Shown piece after piece: positions 1-8,183 of a DNA stretch of 64,000 nucleotides; position 1 is the stretch's first letter; every line of letters starts with the position of its first letter. Both the position numbers and the translations under genes were made by a program. Source of the stretch: Rickettsia helvetica (lineage in GTDB: Bacteria > Pseudomonadota > Alphaproteobacteria > Rickettsiales > Rickettsiaceae); contig NZ_OZ018776.1 of assembly GCF_963970025.1 (NCBI RefSeq), forward strand, positions 930,001 to 994,000, written 5' to 3'. Under the pieces are notes generated by a model that saw only the letters and a list, made by a program, of their open reading frames with translations, was not told the DNA's origin and did not search any database.

Positions 1-261
1 TACTTGAATATGATATTTACCGACGGGCTTTAAGTTAAACATAGTATAAAATGTTGCAACTTCATAAGCCCGCATATAAGGCATTTCTAACATATTTGCG
101 ACATATTCGATAGCAGGCACAGGCAGCCAACCGCCGTTTTGACGTTGTGCTAGATCAAGCAACGGCAATATTGCACTTCTTTTACCCTCCGGCGGATATT
201 TCTTTATAATCTCTTCTGCTAGATTTAAATTTTTCTTATCAAATGTAAAATTTGTACTCAT
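1..261 (-). CDS. nuoE: NADH-quinone oxidoreductase subunit E (NuoE), partial
   Basis: N-terminal 87 codons of the 24-kDa [2Fe-2S] subunit of respiratory complex I; the rest lies beyond the left edge of the window. The translation starts MSTNFTFDKKNL and contains GGWLPVPAIEYVA and RAYEVATFYTMF, typical of the helical N-terminal part of NuoE. The cluster-binding cysteines would lie further downstream and cannot be seen. It is the last visible member of a minus-strand nuoA-B-C-D-E series and is separated from nuoD by 173 bases that hold a family A palindromic repeat. Confidence 0.93.
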   Translation of the reverse strand, partial: MSTNFTFDKKNLNLAEEIIKKYPPEGKRSAILPLLDLAQRQNGGWLPVPAIEYVANMLEMPYMRAYEVATFYTMFNLKPVGKYHIQV

Positions 262-299
262 ATATCTCTTATATTATTCCTGCATGGATCGTTTTCATC

Positions 300-393
300 G
301 TCATTGTGAGAAGAAATTACGTAGTAATTCGACGAAGCAATCTCGGACTAAAATCCTGAGATTGCCACGCTCCTTGCAGTCACTCGCAATGAC
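300..393. repeat. Family A palindromic element (nuoD-nuoE gap)
   Basis: Runs from GTCATTGTGAG to CTCGCAATGAC, each half an imperfect hairpin, with the short centre (no CCAG...CTGG core). It is flanked on the left by GCATGGATCG and on the right by a TATCCATACAACAATGCC block that recurs beside many other copies in this window. Confidence 0.85.
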
Positions 394-434
394 AGTTTGG
401 TATCCATACAACAATGCCTGCTCGCAATAACGAA

Positions 435-1610
435 TCACCGGTCAATCTCACCAAATACAATATCAAGCGTAGCTATAATAGTAATAACATCTGACATTAA
501 ATGACCTTTAGACATAAAATCTAGTCCTTGCAAATGAGCAAAGCCCGGGGCTTTAATGCGGCATCTATAAGGTCTATTATTGCCTGTTGAATATAAATAT
601 ATGCCAAATTCACCCTTAGGAGCCTCCACTGCTTTATAAGTCTCACCGGCAGGAACGTTATAACCTTCAGTATAAAGCTTAAAGTGATGAATCATTGCTT
701 CCATAGATTCTTTCATTGTGGCTCTTGTCGGCGGTGTTAATTTAGGATCATCGGTTTTAACTGCACCTTTCGGCATTTTTTCTATACATTGCTTGATTAT
801 CTTGATTGATTCGTACATTTCAAGCATACGAACGAAATACCTGTCGTAACAATCGCCGTTTTTACCGATCGGTACTTCAAAGTCTATTTCATCATAAACG
901 TCATAAGGGTTTGACTTGCGTAAATCCCAAACTATACCCGAACCTCTAAGCATCGGTCCTGAAAACCCCCAGTCCATTGCCTCTTTTTGAGACACAACAC
1001 CGATATCTACTAAACGTTGTTTCCATAACCTATTTTCATTTAATAGACTTTCAATATCCTGAAGTTTAGGAGGAAACTGCTCTATAAACTTATCTATATC
1101 CTCAAGTAAACCATCAGGTAAATCTTCTGCAACTCCGCCGGGTCTGAAGTAGTTTGAATGCATACGAGAGCCGGAAACACGCTCGTAAAATTCCATGATC
1201 TTTTCTCGCTCTTCAAAGAGCCATAATAAAGGAGTAGTAGCACCGATATCTAAAGCTTGGCTGCCGATATTCAAAGTATGGTTCAAAATTCTTGTTAGTT
1301 CTGAGAATAGTACCCTGATAAACTGAGCTCTTCGTGGGACTTTACATTCTAATAACGACTCAACAGCTAAAGCAAATGCATGTTCCTGGCACATTGGCGA
1401 AACATAATCAAGGCGATCAAAATAAGGTATAGCCTGCAAATATGTTTTATGCTCAATAAGTTTTTCCGTACCACGATGAAGTAACCCAATATGAGGATCG
1501 GCATTATTTACTACTTCCCCGTCCATTTCAAGGATTAATCTTAAAACTCCGTGAGTTGCCGGATGCTGCGGACCAAGATTGAGAGTTATAGTTTTGGTGT
1601 TGTTAGTCAT
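435..1610 (-). CDS. nuoD: NADH-quinone oxidoreductase subunit D (NuoD)
   Basis: 49-kDa subunit of complex I, forming with NuoB and NuoC the quinone-reducing module on the cytoplasmic face of the inner membrane. The start MTNNTKTITLNLGPQHPATHG is the classic N-terminus, with the conserved GPQHPATHG loop near the quinone site; the C-terminus ends FGEIDR as usual. 391 residues, normal length. The reading frame stays open 13 codons further upstream, but those codons lie in or next to a palindromic repeat and begin inside it, so the start at 1610 is preferred. An element carrying a GIY-YIG gene separates it from nuoC. Confidence 0.96.
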   Translation of the reverse strand: MTNNTKTITLNLGPQHPATHGVLRLILEMDGEVVNNADPHIGLLHRGTEKLIEHKTYLQAIPYFDRLDYVSPMCQEHAFALAVESLLECKVPRRAQFIRVLFSELTRILNHTLNIGSQALDIGATTPLLWLFEEREKIMEFYERVSGSRMHSNYFRPGGVAEDLPDGLLEDIDKFIEQFPPKLQDIESLLNENRLWKQRLVDIGVVSQKEAMDWGFSGPMLRGSGIVWDLRKSNPYDVYDEIDFEVPIGKNGDCYDRYFVRMLEMYESIKIIKQCIEKMPKGAVKTDDPKLTPPTRATMKESMEAMIHHFKLYTEGYNVPAGETYKAVEAPKGEFGIYLYSTGNNRPYRCRIKAPGFAHLQGLDFMSKGHLMSDVITIIATLDIVFGEIDR

Positions 1611-1617
1611 AGTATCC

Positions 1618-1985
1618 GTCATTGCGAGGAGCCGTAGGCGACGCGGCAATCCAGTTGTTAAATAATTTCATCATATAAATCTTTCCAATTTACATTCATT
1701 TGCTCAATTAAATTAAGCTTTTTTGCTCTTGAGCCTGATTTAATTTGTTTTTCTCTAGCTATTGCAGAATCCATAGTTTCATGAATTTCATAAAATACTA
1801 GTATTTTACAATCATATTTTTTACTAAACCCATTAGTTGTATTATTTTTGTGTTCATATATACGTTTGACAAGATTAGAAGTTACTCCTACGTAAATCGT
1901 ACCGTTTCGTTTATTAGCAATTAAATATATACAGTTGGTTGTTTCATAATTTTTTCTGGATTGCCGCACTCCTTGCAGTCGCTTG
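1618..1985. mobile_element. Family A palindromic element carrying a GIY-YIG nuclease gene
   Basis: The left arm begins GTCATTGCGAGG and ends GGCAATCCAG; the right arm begins CTGGATTGCC and runs to the nuoC stop codon, where its last bases are missing. The arms are inverted copies of the family A repeat seen elsewhere in the window. Between them lie about 310 bases that are nearly all coding for a GIY-YIG protein. In long family A copies (for example 50334-50450) the same position holds only a short AT-rich hairpin. The element interrupts the nuo operon immediately after nuoC. Confidence 0.75.
1658..1969 (-). CDS. Small GIY-YIG domain protein, probable endonuclease
   Basis: The core reads CIYLIANKRNGTIYVGVTSN, then LVKRIYEHK: the two tyrosine strands (IYLI and IYVGV) and the helix arginine of GIY-YIG nucleases, close to the small stand-alone UPF0213/YhbQ-like group. 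The family cleaves DNA, but a function for this member is inferred. The frame is open back into nuoC; a GTG at 1969 gives about 103 residues and places the first few codons inside the right arm of the surrounding repeat. No ATG exists between there and the domain, so the start is uncertain. A decayed relative lies at 22119-22379, also inside a palindromic element. Confidence 0.72.
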   Translation of the reverse strand: MRQSRKNYETTNCIYLIANKRNGTIYVGVTSNLVKRIYEHKNNTTNGFSKKYDCKILVFYEIHETMDSAIAREKQIKSGSRAKKLNLIEQMNVNWKDLYDEII

Positions 1986-2579
1986 TTACTTCCTAGCCTT
2001 CTCATCCCCAGGCAATACGTAAGTCGGGCTATGCCAGTGTGAGCTAAAATCAAACTCACGATATTCTATGTCTAAATCGACCGGTTCATAAGCTACTTTC
2101 TTTAATTTTTCATCATATTTAACTTGCGTATAACCGGTTAACGGGAAATCTTTACGTAATGGATGCCCCTCAAATTCATAATCGGTTAGTATTCGTCTTT
2201 TATCGTCATTGCCATCAAAAATTACCCCGTACATATCGTAAACTTCACGCTCATACCAGCAAGCAGCACTAAATATATTCATTGCCGAAGGTATAGTTTC
2301 TTTTTCAGATATATCTATTTTTATTATTAAACGCTTATTTAATTTTAAGCTTAGTAAGTTATATACTACTTCAAATCTTTTATCTCTTTCAGGAAAATCA
2401 GAACCGAATAAATCAGTAAGTACAGTAAAACGTAATTTTTCCGATTCTTTTAAAGCTTTTAAAAACAGTAATAAAAAATTCGGCTCGATTTTATAAGCTA
2501 GGTAATCTTTAACCGTGACCGGAGTTATTAAGATGCTAGATTTAGCAGTAAGCTTTTCAATGAGTTTGTCTAGCGTCAT
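1986..2579 (-). CDS. nuoC: NADH-quinone oxidoreductase subunit C (NuoC)
   Basis: 30-kDa subunit of the peripheral arm of complex I. 197 residues. The central segment FSAACWYEREVYDMYGVIFDGN followed shortly by LTDYEFEGHPLRKDFPLTGY is split here only for length; it contains the ERE-YDM-GV signature and the HPLRKDFPLTG signature of the family. The start overlaps the end of nuoB by 23 bases, so the two are probably translationally coupled. The gene ends directly at the right arm of the GIY-YIG-bearing repeat, which separates it from nuoD. Confidence 0.96.
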   Translation of the reverse strand: MTLDKLIEKLTAKSSILITPVTVKDYLAYKIEPNFLLLFLKALKESEKLRFTVLTDLFGSDFPERDKRFEVVYNLLSLKLNKRLIIKIDISEKETIPSAMNIFSAACWYEREVYDMYGVIFDGNDDKRRILTDYEFEGHPLRKDFPLTGYTQVKYDEKLKKVAYEPVDLDIEYREFDFSSHWHSPTYVLPGDEKARK

Positions 2580-3081
2580 ACTTAAAACCTGTAGTGCGTT
2601 TAATTTTTTTCTGTAGCTGCATAAGTCCGTAAATTAATGCTTCAGCAGTAGGAGGACAGCCAGGGACATATACGTCAACCGGTACGATTCTATCACAGCC
2701 ACGCACTACCGAATAGGAAAAGTGGTAATAGCCGCCGCCATTAGCACAGCTACCCATTGAAAGCACCCATTTAGGCTCAGCCATCTGATCATATACTTTA
2801 CGTAGAGCCGGTGCCATTTTATTAGTAAGCGTTCCTGCAACTATCATAAGATCGGACTGTCTTGGACTGGGTCTAAATAACATACCGAAGCGATCCATAT
2901 CATATCTACTTGCTGCTGCCTGCATCATCTCAACAGCACAACAAGCAAGCCCAAAAGTCATAGGCCATAAGGAATTAGCTCTCGCCCAGCCTATAACATC
3001 ATCAACTTTAGTTAATAAAAACCCTCTATTAGAAAGCTCACTGTTTAATAATTCATCTTCTTGATAAAAATTATTTTTCAT
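2557..3081 (-). CDS. nuoB: NADH-quinone oxidoreductase subunit B (NuoB)
   Basis: Carries the terminal [4Fe-4S] cluster N2 of complex I, which passes electrons to quinone. 174 residues. The cluster ligands are visible in GLACCAVEMM (two adjacent cysteines), GSCANGGGYY and VPGCPPTAEAL. The start MKNNFYQEDELL lies 4 bases after nuoA, and the 3' end overlaps nuoC, as expected for a tight nuoABC operon. Confidence 0.97.
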   Translation of the reverse strand: MKNNFYQEDELLNSELSNRGFLLTKVDDVIGWARANSLWPMTFGLACCAVEMMQAAASRYDMDRFGMLFRPSPRQSDLMIVAGTLTNKMAPALRKVYDQMAEPKWVLSMGSCANGGGYYHFSYSVVRGCDRIVPVDVYVPGCPPTAEALIYGLMQLQKKIKRTTGFKYDARQTH

Positions 3082-3085
3082 ATTA

Positions 3086-3457
3086 CTACCAGTCTAAAGC
3101 TCCTGTCTTCCATTCATACACAAAACCTATAATAAGTACGAATAAGAAAAACATCATTGAGAAAAAGCCTATTTTACCTATCATATTAAGGCTAATAGCC
3201 CAAGGCACTAAAAATGCAATTTCAAGGTCAAAGATAATAAATAAAATAGCAACTAAGTAAAAACGTATGTCAAATTTTGATCTTGCATCGCTAAAAGGCT
3301 CAAAACCGCACTCATAAGGCTCTAGCTTATCTTTATTATATTTCTTTGTCGATAATAGGTTAGGTAGAATCATTATTAAACCGGAAATCAATACCGCAAT
3401 ACCGAAAAATATAGCAATCGGTAGATATTCCTGTAAAAGTTCTGAGTTTTGTAGCAT
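3086..3457 (-). CDS. nuoA: NADH-quinone oxidoreductase subunit A (NuoA)
   Basis: Small membrane subunit of complex I with three transmembrane helices: about residues 11-32, 62-85 and 90-112 of MLQNSELLQEYLPIAI. It contains the conserved loop YECGFEPF. The start at 3457 gives about 123 residues. The frame is open 8 codons further upstream to an ATG that belongs to the terminal ATGAC of a palindromic repeat; I prefer the internal start because it fits the usual family length, although neither start has a clear Shine-Dalgarno sequence. Confidence 0.94.
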   Translation of the reverse strand: MLQNSELLQEYLPIAIFFGIAVLISGLIMILPNLLSTKKYNKDKLEPYECGFEPFSDARSKFDIRFYLVAILFIIFDLEIAFLVPWAISLNMIGKIGFFSMMFFLFVLIIGFVYEWKTGALDW

Positions 3458-3476
3458 ATGTTTTTTATTAGTTTTC

Positions 3477-3568
3477 GTCATTGCGAGGAAAATTACGAAG
3501 TAATTCGATGAAGCAATCTCAGGATATTTGACGAGATTGCCACGCAGCCTACGGCTGCTCGCAATGAC
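3477..3568. repeat. Family A palindromic element upstream of nuoA
   Basis: Begins GTCATTGCGAGG and ends CTCGCAATGAC, with the short centre. It lies just upstream of nuoA on the minus strand, so its outward-reading ATGAC end provides an alternative in-frame start for nuoA. Confidence 0.85.
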
Positions 3569-3614
3569 ATAGGTTTAATGACACTATATTTATCTATATT
3601 TACCTCAAATAGCA

Positions 3615-4838
3615 TCAATTATCAACGACAATATCAGGTTTAACTAGTAACTTCATTAAAACTAGTACCCAAATACCGCTTGATATCCACCATATTTGCC
3701 AAATATTATATGAAATCATGCCGATAATATAGTAATTGATAAAACATGCATAAGAAGCTGACCTAAAATTATTATTCTTTATATTATCAATTTGTTTTAA
3801 GTATTTATAGATTAAGCTTAAAAATAATATTAGCCCTATTATACCGAGTTCAAGAGTAATTTGTAATATATTATTATGAGGATGAAGTGGTAAAGGATGC
3901 CATTTTTCTCCGTTGTAATCGATCATTTCACTATCATTGACTTTGATATATTTAGAAGAAGCAAAGCCATAGCCTAAAATCGGCTTTTCAATGATTTTGT
4001 TTGCGACAAAATGCCAAATAAATAAACGATGAGCAGCCGATGCTTGAGTTGTTAAATATCTTTCAGATAAATCTCGTGGTTCTATTTGTTTGGCTATAAC
4101 AGGAAATAGTAACGAGCCGGTAATTAAACTTATTGCGATTAATTTGAAAAATATCGGCTTCATAAATCTTGTTAAAATAAATATTATTCCGCCTATACCG
4201 AAGCCTAAAAAACTTGCTAAACTATCGGAAATACTTAATAAATAAAGCACTAATATATATAGCATTAATGCATGTCGTTTTTTACCGTTAGAGAGTAAAA
4301 TTATAACCGCTACCCAAACAGTAATTGAAAGTAAAGCACAGCCCCGATCTAACATATATAAGCCAAAACTAGCTTTGAATATTCTTGTTAAAAATCCATG
4401 AGAAGAATATTCGATGAAGAATAATAATATTGCTGTGAGAATTCCGAATATTAAGGCTTTTTTAAGCTGTAAGCGATTTTGAAAAGGAGCAGAATTACTC
4501 ACTGCAAAGCCAAGAAATAAGAGTATGAAAACTTGAGTAAAAGTAGCTAAGCTATTAATAGGATGAATTGTGAATAAACAAGATATAAAGCACCAAGTAG
4601 TGAATAATAGTTCAGTTTTTATCGTCATTGCGAGGAAAAACTGTAAGTTTTGACGAAGCAATCTCAAGAGTCCTGTTGTATGAGATTGCCACGCTCCTTT
4701 TAGTCGCTCGCAATGACGATTGATACCCTGCAGAAATAACATTAACAAAAAAATTGTAACAGTAGTTGCAACCGATAAGCCCGTAAGCATACCAAGACTT
4801 GGAATTAAAAATATTAAGCTAGTGATTAAATACTGCAT
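3615..4838 (-). CDS. O-antigen ligase/polymerase-like membrane protein (Wzy/WaaL type) with repeat insertion
   Basis: 407-residue, very hydrophobic polytopic protein. The signature loop HPHNNILQITLELGIIG near the C-terminus is typical of Wzy/WaaL proteins that transfer or polymerise O-polysaccharide at the periplasmic face. Residues about 41-72 (RHCERLKGAWQS... to ...FFLAMT) are the translation of a family A palindromic repeat inserted in frame between the first two membrane helices. The start is adjacent to the end of the upstream DUF2155 gene. The substrate is unknown; surface polysaccharide assembly is the likely role. Confidence 0.8.
   Translation of the reverse strand: MQYLITSLIFLIPSLGMLTGLSVATTVTIFLLMLFLQGINRHCERLKGAWQSHTTGLLRLLRQNLQFFLAMTIKTELLFTTWCFISCLFTIHPINSLATFTQVFILLFLGFAVSNSAPFQNRLQLKKALIFGILTAILLFFIEYSSHGFLTRIFKASFGLYMLDRGCALLSITVWVAVIILLSNGKKRHALMLYILVLYLLSISDSLASFLGFGIGGIIFILTRFMKPIFFKLIAISLITGSLLFPVIAKQIEPRDLSERYLTTQASAAHRLFIWHFVANKIIEKPILGYGFASSKYIKVNDSEMIDYNGEKWHPLPLHPHNNILQITLELGIIGLILFLSLIYKYLKQIDNIKNNNFRSASYACFINYYIIGMISYNIWQIWWISSGIWVLVLMKLLVKPDIVVDN
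4624..4717. repeat. Family A palindromic element inside the Wzy/WaaL-like gene
   Basis: Starts GTCATTGCGAGG and ends CTCGCAATGAC. It is read through in frame by the surrounding gene and codes for about 31 polar, basic residues where the flanking protein is hydrophobic. Confidence 0.88.
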
Positions 4839-5312
4839 CTAAAAACAATCTTTAGCAAAAATTTCGTAGATTGGGTGTTCAAACGTTGAAAGTGAAATGC
4901 TTGAAGAAATCATCCACCCTTGGAAAAGTAAATTAGGATCTTCGTCTATTTTATATTCCGTTATGGTCATCAACAAATAATTATCTTCATTATACGGATC
5001 AAGATTTTTTATACATTTATGTAATTTGATTTTTATATTACTGAAATATTTTTCTTCTCCAACTTTAAAATTAATTTCTTCAGAAGTAGCAGTAATTTTA
5101 TTTAGAGCAATAATTTTACCATTTGTATAATTCTTAAATTCAGAACTATTATTAATATTATCGTTTGGATTTAAAATAGGATGATTTTCATCAAGAGGGA
5201 TAAATACGTCATTTTCAATATCTTCGGTTGTAGTAACCGACTCTAAATTTTCTGCGAATATAGGAAAATTAATGCATATAGTAATGATAAAAATAATTTT
5301 TAGTAATTTCAT
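4839..5312 (-). CDS. DUF2155 domain protein, exported
   Basis: 157 residues with an N-terminal signal peptide (MKLLKIIFIITICINFPIFA, cleavage likely after IFA). The C-terminal half fits DUF2155 of Alphaproteobacteria: ITATSEEINFKVGEEKYF, a conserved cysteine in KLHKCIKN, then LFQGWMISSS, FEHPIYEIF and a terminal DCF, which could form a disulfide with the earlier cysteine. Its biochemical role is unknown; a periplasmic location is inferred. The next gene begins one base after its stop codon. Confidence 0.8.
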   Translation of the reverse strand: MKLLKIIFIITICINFPIFAENLESVTTTEDIENDVFIPLDENHPILNPNDNINNSSEFKNYTNGKIIALNKITATSEEINFKVGEEKYFSNIKIKLHKCIKNLDPYNEDNYLLMTITEYKIDEDPNLLFQGWMISSSISLSTFEHPIYEIFAKDCF

Positions 5313-5388
5313 AAATAAACATATTATTTTTCAAAATTATATACTATAGGGGATTAATGGCAATGATAATTTATGATAAGGTTTTAAT

Positions 5389-5478
5389 GTCATTGCGAGC
5401 GACTGCAAGGAGCGTGGCAATCTTGGGAGAATTCCTGAGATTGCTTCGTTGAAACTTATAGTTTCTTCTCGCAATGAC
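5389..5478. repeat. Family A palindromic element before terminase remnant
   Basis: GTCATTGCGAGCG at the left and CTCGCAATGAC at the right, with the short centre. The right end supplies an ATG that is in frame with the terminase remnant downstream. Confidence 0.85.
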
Positions 5479-5494
5479 GAATAAAGTAAACAAT

Positions 5495-6899
5495 ATGATC
5501 CACTCTAAAGAACTCTTAAATTCTATTTTACGACAGGATTTTCACAGTTTTATAATTAAGGTATTTAATACTATTAACCCAGGAACGGAGTATTATCCAA
5601 GTAAACATATAAGAATAATTACTGATTATTTAAATGCTGTACAAAGCGGTGAGATTAATCGTTTAATAATCAATATACCGCCAAGGAGTTTAAAATCTAT
5701 TTGTGTTAGTGGCCTGCTTATCTACTTGGGGATGATCCTACCAAAAGGATTATGGCTGCCAGCTATTCTCAAATACTTAGCATTAAACACTCACTAGATT
5801 GTCGGTTTATTTTAAATTCTGATTGGTATAAGGAACTTTTTCCAAGTACTATCCTTAGTAAAACCCATAATCAAAAAAGTAAATTTTTAACGACTGCTAA
5901 CGGCTTTAGATTTGCAACATCGGTTGGAGGATCAGCAACAGGTGAGGGAGGGATATCTTAATTATTGATGATCCTCATAATCCTACGCAAATTCATTCTT
6001 ATAAAATACGCAAGAAAGTTATAGATTGGTTTGAGCAAACTTTTGTTAACAGACTAAATAATCGTAATAAGGGAGCGATAGTTTTAGTTATGCAGTGCGT
6101 CTTCATATGGATGATTTATCCGGTTATCTACAATAATAGCAATTCATGGCATCATTTAAAAATTCCGGCAATTGCTCCTCAAGACTATTCTTTTAAATTA
6201 ACAGCTAATAACAGAGAAAAAGAATATAGCTATTTTAGCGGTGAGATTTTAGATAGCTATAAAGAACCTTTTGATTACTTAATGAAATTAGAGCAGGAAG
6301 TAGGTAACTATAATTATAATGCTCAATATTTGCAAGAACCTATAGCTACAGGGTCATCGCTACTTAATGTGGAAGATATTAGTTTTTATGAAAATTTACC
6401 TTCAAGATTTGATTATTTTGTGTAAAGCTGGGATACAGCAATTAAGATTTCCGAAGATTCCGATTATAGTGTTTGCACTATATGGGGGATTCTTGAGCAG
6501 AAATATTATCTAGTATCATTAGTACGGAAAAAAATTAATTATCCTGAGCTTAAGAATTTGACGGAAAAATTAGCAAACGAGTATAAACCGAGATTTATCT
6601 TAATAGAAGATAAAGCAAGCGGTCAACAATTGATTCAAGATATAGGGTTTTTAGGCGATAATATTAGAGTGATCGGGATTAAGCCAAGACTTGATAAAGT
6701 TACAAGATTTGCCTCGGTAGTCCCTTTATTGCAATCAGGTAGTGTTTTAATACCCAAGCAATCAAGCATAATTTTAAAGGAATTACTGAATTTTCCTCAT
6801 ATTAAAAATGACGATATAGTAGATTCAGTTAGCCAGTTCCTGAATTTTATGAAGGATAAATCGCTAAAACAGCCCGCAAGGATTAGGAGTTTAATATAA
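5495..6899 (+). pseudogene. Phage terminase large subunit, multiply broken
   Basis: Remnant of the DNA-packaging motor ATPase/nuclease of a tailed phage. Joining three frames gives MIHSKELLNSILRQDF, a Walker-A-like INIPPRSLKS, YLLGDDPTKRIMAASYS, a Walker-B-like ILIIDDPHNP, NYNYNAQYLQEP, the nuclease-like SWDTAIKISEDSDYS, and FILIEDKASGQQLIQ. Frameshifts lie near 5710-5755, 5955 and 6090, and a TAA at about 6423 separates FDYFV from SWDTAIK. No capsid, portal or tail genes lie nearby, so this is an isolated scrap rather than a prophage. It sits close to a tRNA gene and a tyrosine recombinase, but no att duplication was seen. Confidence 0.85.
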
Positions 6900-6963
6900 A
6901 AATAGTTGCTTTTTTGTATGGATGTTGGTAGTATTGTTGCAGTTTAGTAGTGGCTTTAAAAAC

Positions 6964-7060
6964 GTCATTGCGAGGCAAGGCGAAGCCTTGACGTGGCAAT
7001 CTCAGGAATTGTATGCTGCTTCATGAGATTGCCACGCTCCTTACAGTCGTTCGCAATGAC
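6964..7060. repeat. Family A palindromic element
   Basis: GTCATTGCGAGGC to TTCGCAATGAC, short centre, in the gap between the terminase remnant and tRNA-Cys. No gene is seen in this gap. Confidence 0.85.
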
Positions 7061-7084
7061 GATAGACACCATAAAAACAACCTA

Positions 7085-7159
7085 GGCTGGGTAGCAAAGT
7101 GGTAATGCCGTGGACTGCAAATCCTCTATTCGTCGGTTCGATTCCGACCCTGGCCTCCA
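7085..7159 (+). tRNA. tRNA-Cys (GCA)
   Basis: Cloverleaf with acceptor GGCTGGG pairing to CCTGGCC (two G-U pairs), anticodon loop CTGCAAA (GCA at 7117-7119), T-loop GGTTCGATTCC and an encoded CCA at 7157-7159. The xerD gene starts 21 bases downstream. Confidence 0.95.
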
Positions 7160-7180
7160 TTATAGAAATTAAAAAATCTT

Positions 7181-8101
7181 ATGGAATTTATTGCGCAATT
7201 CCTAGAAATGCTTTTAGCCGAGCGAGCATTATCAAAAAATTCCATACTTAGCTATAAGCGTGACTTATTCGATTTTCAAAATTATCTTGCTAAACAAAAA
7301 ATATCAGAATTAAATACCACTACGGAAAATATTAGAGATTGGATTGAGTATTTAGCGGGTAATGATTTGCAAGCTCGTTCTATCAATCGAAAAATCTCAA
7401 CTATAAAAAGTTATTACGAATTTTTAATTAGCGAAAACCATACCGCTTTTAATCCGGTTCTTAACATAGATTTACCGAAATATCAAAATAAACTTCCCGA
7501 AATATTGTCTATAGATCAAATTAAATCGCTACTTGAATATTGCTCCAAAGACGTTACGCCGGAAGGGATCAGACTTAATGCGATGATTCATTTGCTTTAT
7601 GCCAGCGGTCTTAGAGTCTCGGAGCTTGTTAGTCTTAAGCTTGCTGATATTCTGACTAATAAAACGTCTAAAGGAGAAGTAAGAAAAATATTTTCGGTAC
7701 TCGGTAAAGGTAATAAGGAAAGAGTCATAGTAATAAACGAGCAGGCAGTTGTCAGTATTGCTAAATATCTTGCAGTTAGAGATGTTTTTGTGAATAAAGC
7801 TAAACCAAAAAATCTAATTTATTTATTTCCCTCATCAGCTTTAGCGGGTTATATGACTAGGCAAAATTTTGCGATTCTGTTAAAATCTACCGCCCTTTAT
7901 GCAGGACTTAACCCTGAGCATATTTCTCCGCATATATTACGTCACAGTTTTGCAAGTCATTTGCTTGAGGGCGGAGCAGATTTAAGAGTTATTCAAGAAC
8001 TACTCGGTCATGCTGATATATCCACTACCCAAATATATACTCATCTTCAAACTAATCATCTAAAAAAAGCATTATTGCATCACCCCCTCAATAAAAATTA
8101 A
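7181..8101 (+). CDS. xerD: Tyrosine recombinase XerD
   Basis: 306-residue site-specific recombinase that resolves chromosome dimers at dif together with XerC. N-terminal SAM-like core-binding domain (residues about 1-85) and C-terminal catalytic domain with R145 (ASGLRVSEL), K176 (LGKGNKE), H251 and R254 (HILRHSFASH), H277 (LLGHADI) and the nucleophile Y286 (TTQIYTHL). All catalytic residues are present and the length is normal. XerD rather than XerC is chosen from overall resemblance to the rickettsial XerD; this distinction is less certain than the family. Confidence 0.9.
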   Translation: MEFIAQFLEMLLAERALSKNSILSYKRDLFDFQNYLAKQKISELNTTTENIRDWIEYLAGNDLQARSINRKISTIKSYYEFLISENHTAFNPVLNIDLPKYQNKLPEILSIDQIKSLLEYCSKDVTPEGIRLNAMIHLLYASGLRVSELVSLKLADILTNKTSKGEVRKIFSVLGKGNKERVIVINEQAVVSIAKYLAVRDVFVNKAKPKNLIYLFPSSALAGYMTRQNFAILLKSTALYAGLNPEHISPHILRHSFASHLLEGGADLRVIQELLGHADISTTQIYTHLQTNHLKKALLHHPLNKN

Positions 8102-8183
8102 TTTATCTTAATCTTTTATAAAGTGCTTGTTAATATTTTTTAACTAAATATAATGTACCTTTTTAATTTAAGGAATAAATTAT

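Noticed and set aside
7085..8101. An integrative element using tRNA-Cys as att site with xerD as its integrase
   Set aside because: The recombinase is of the housekeeping XerD type, no duplicated tRNA end was found nearby, and the next genes show no integrative-element content.
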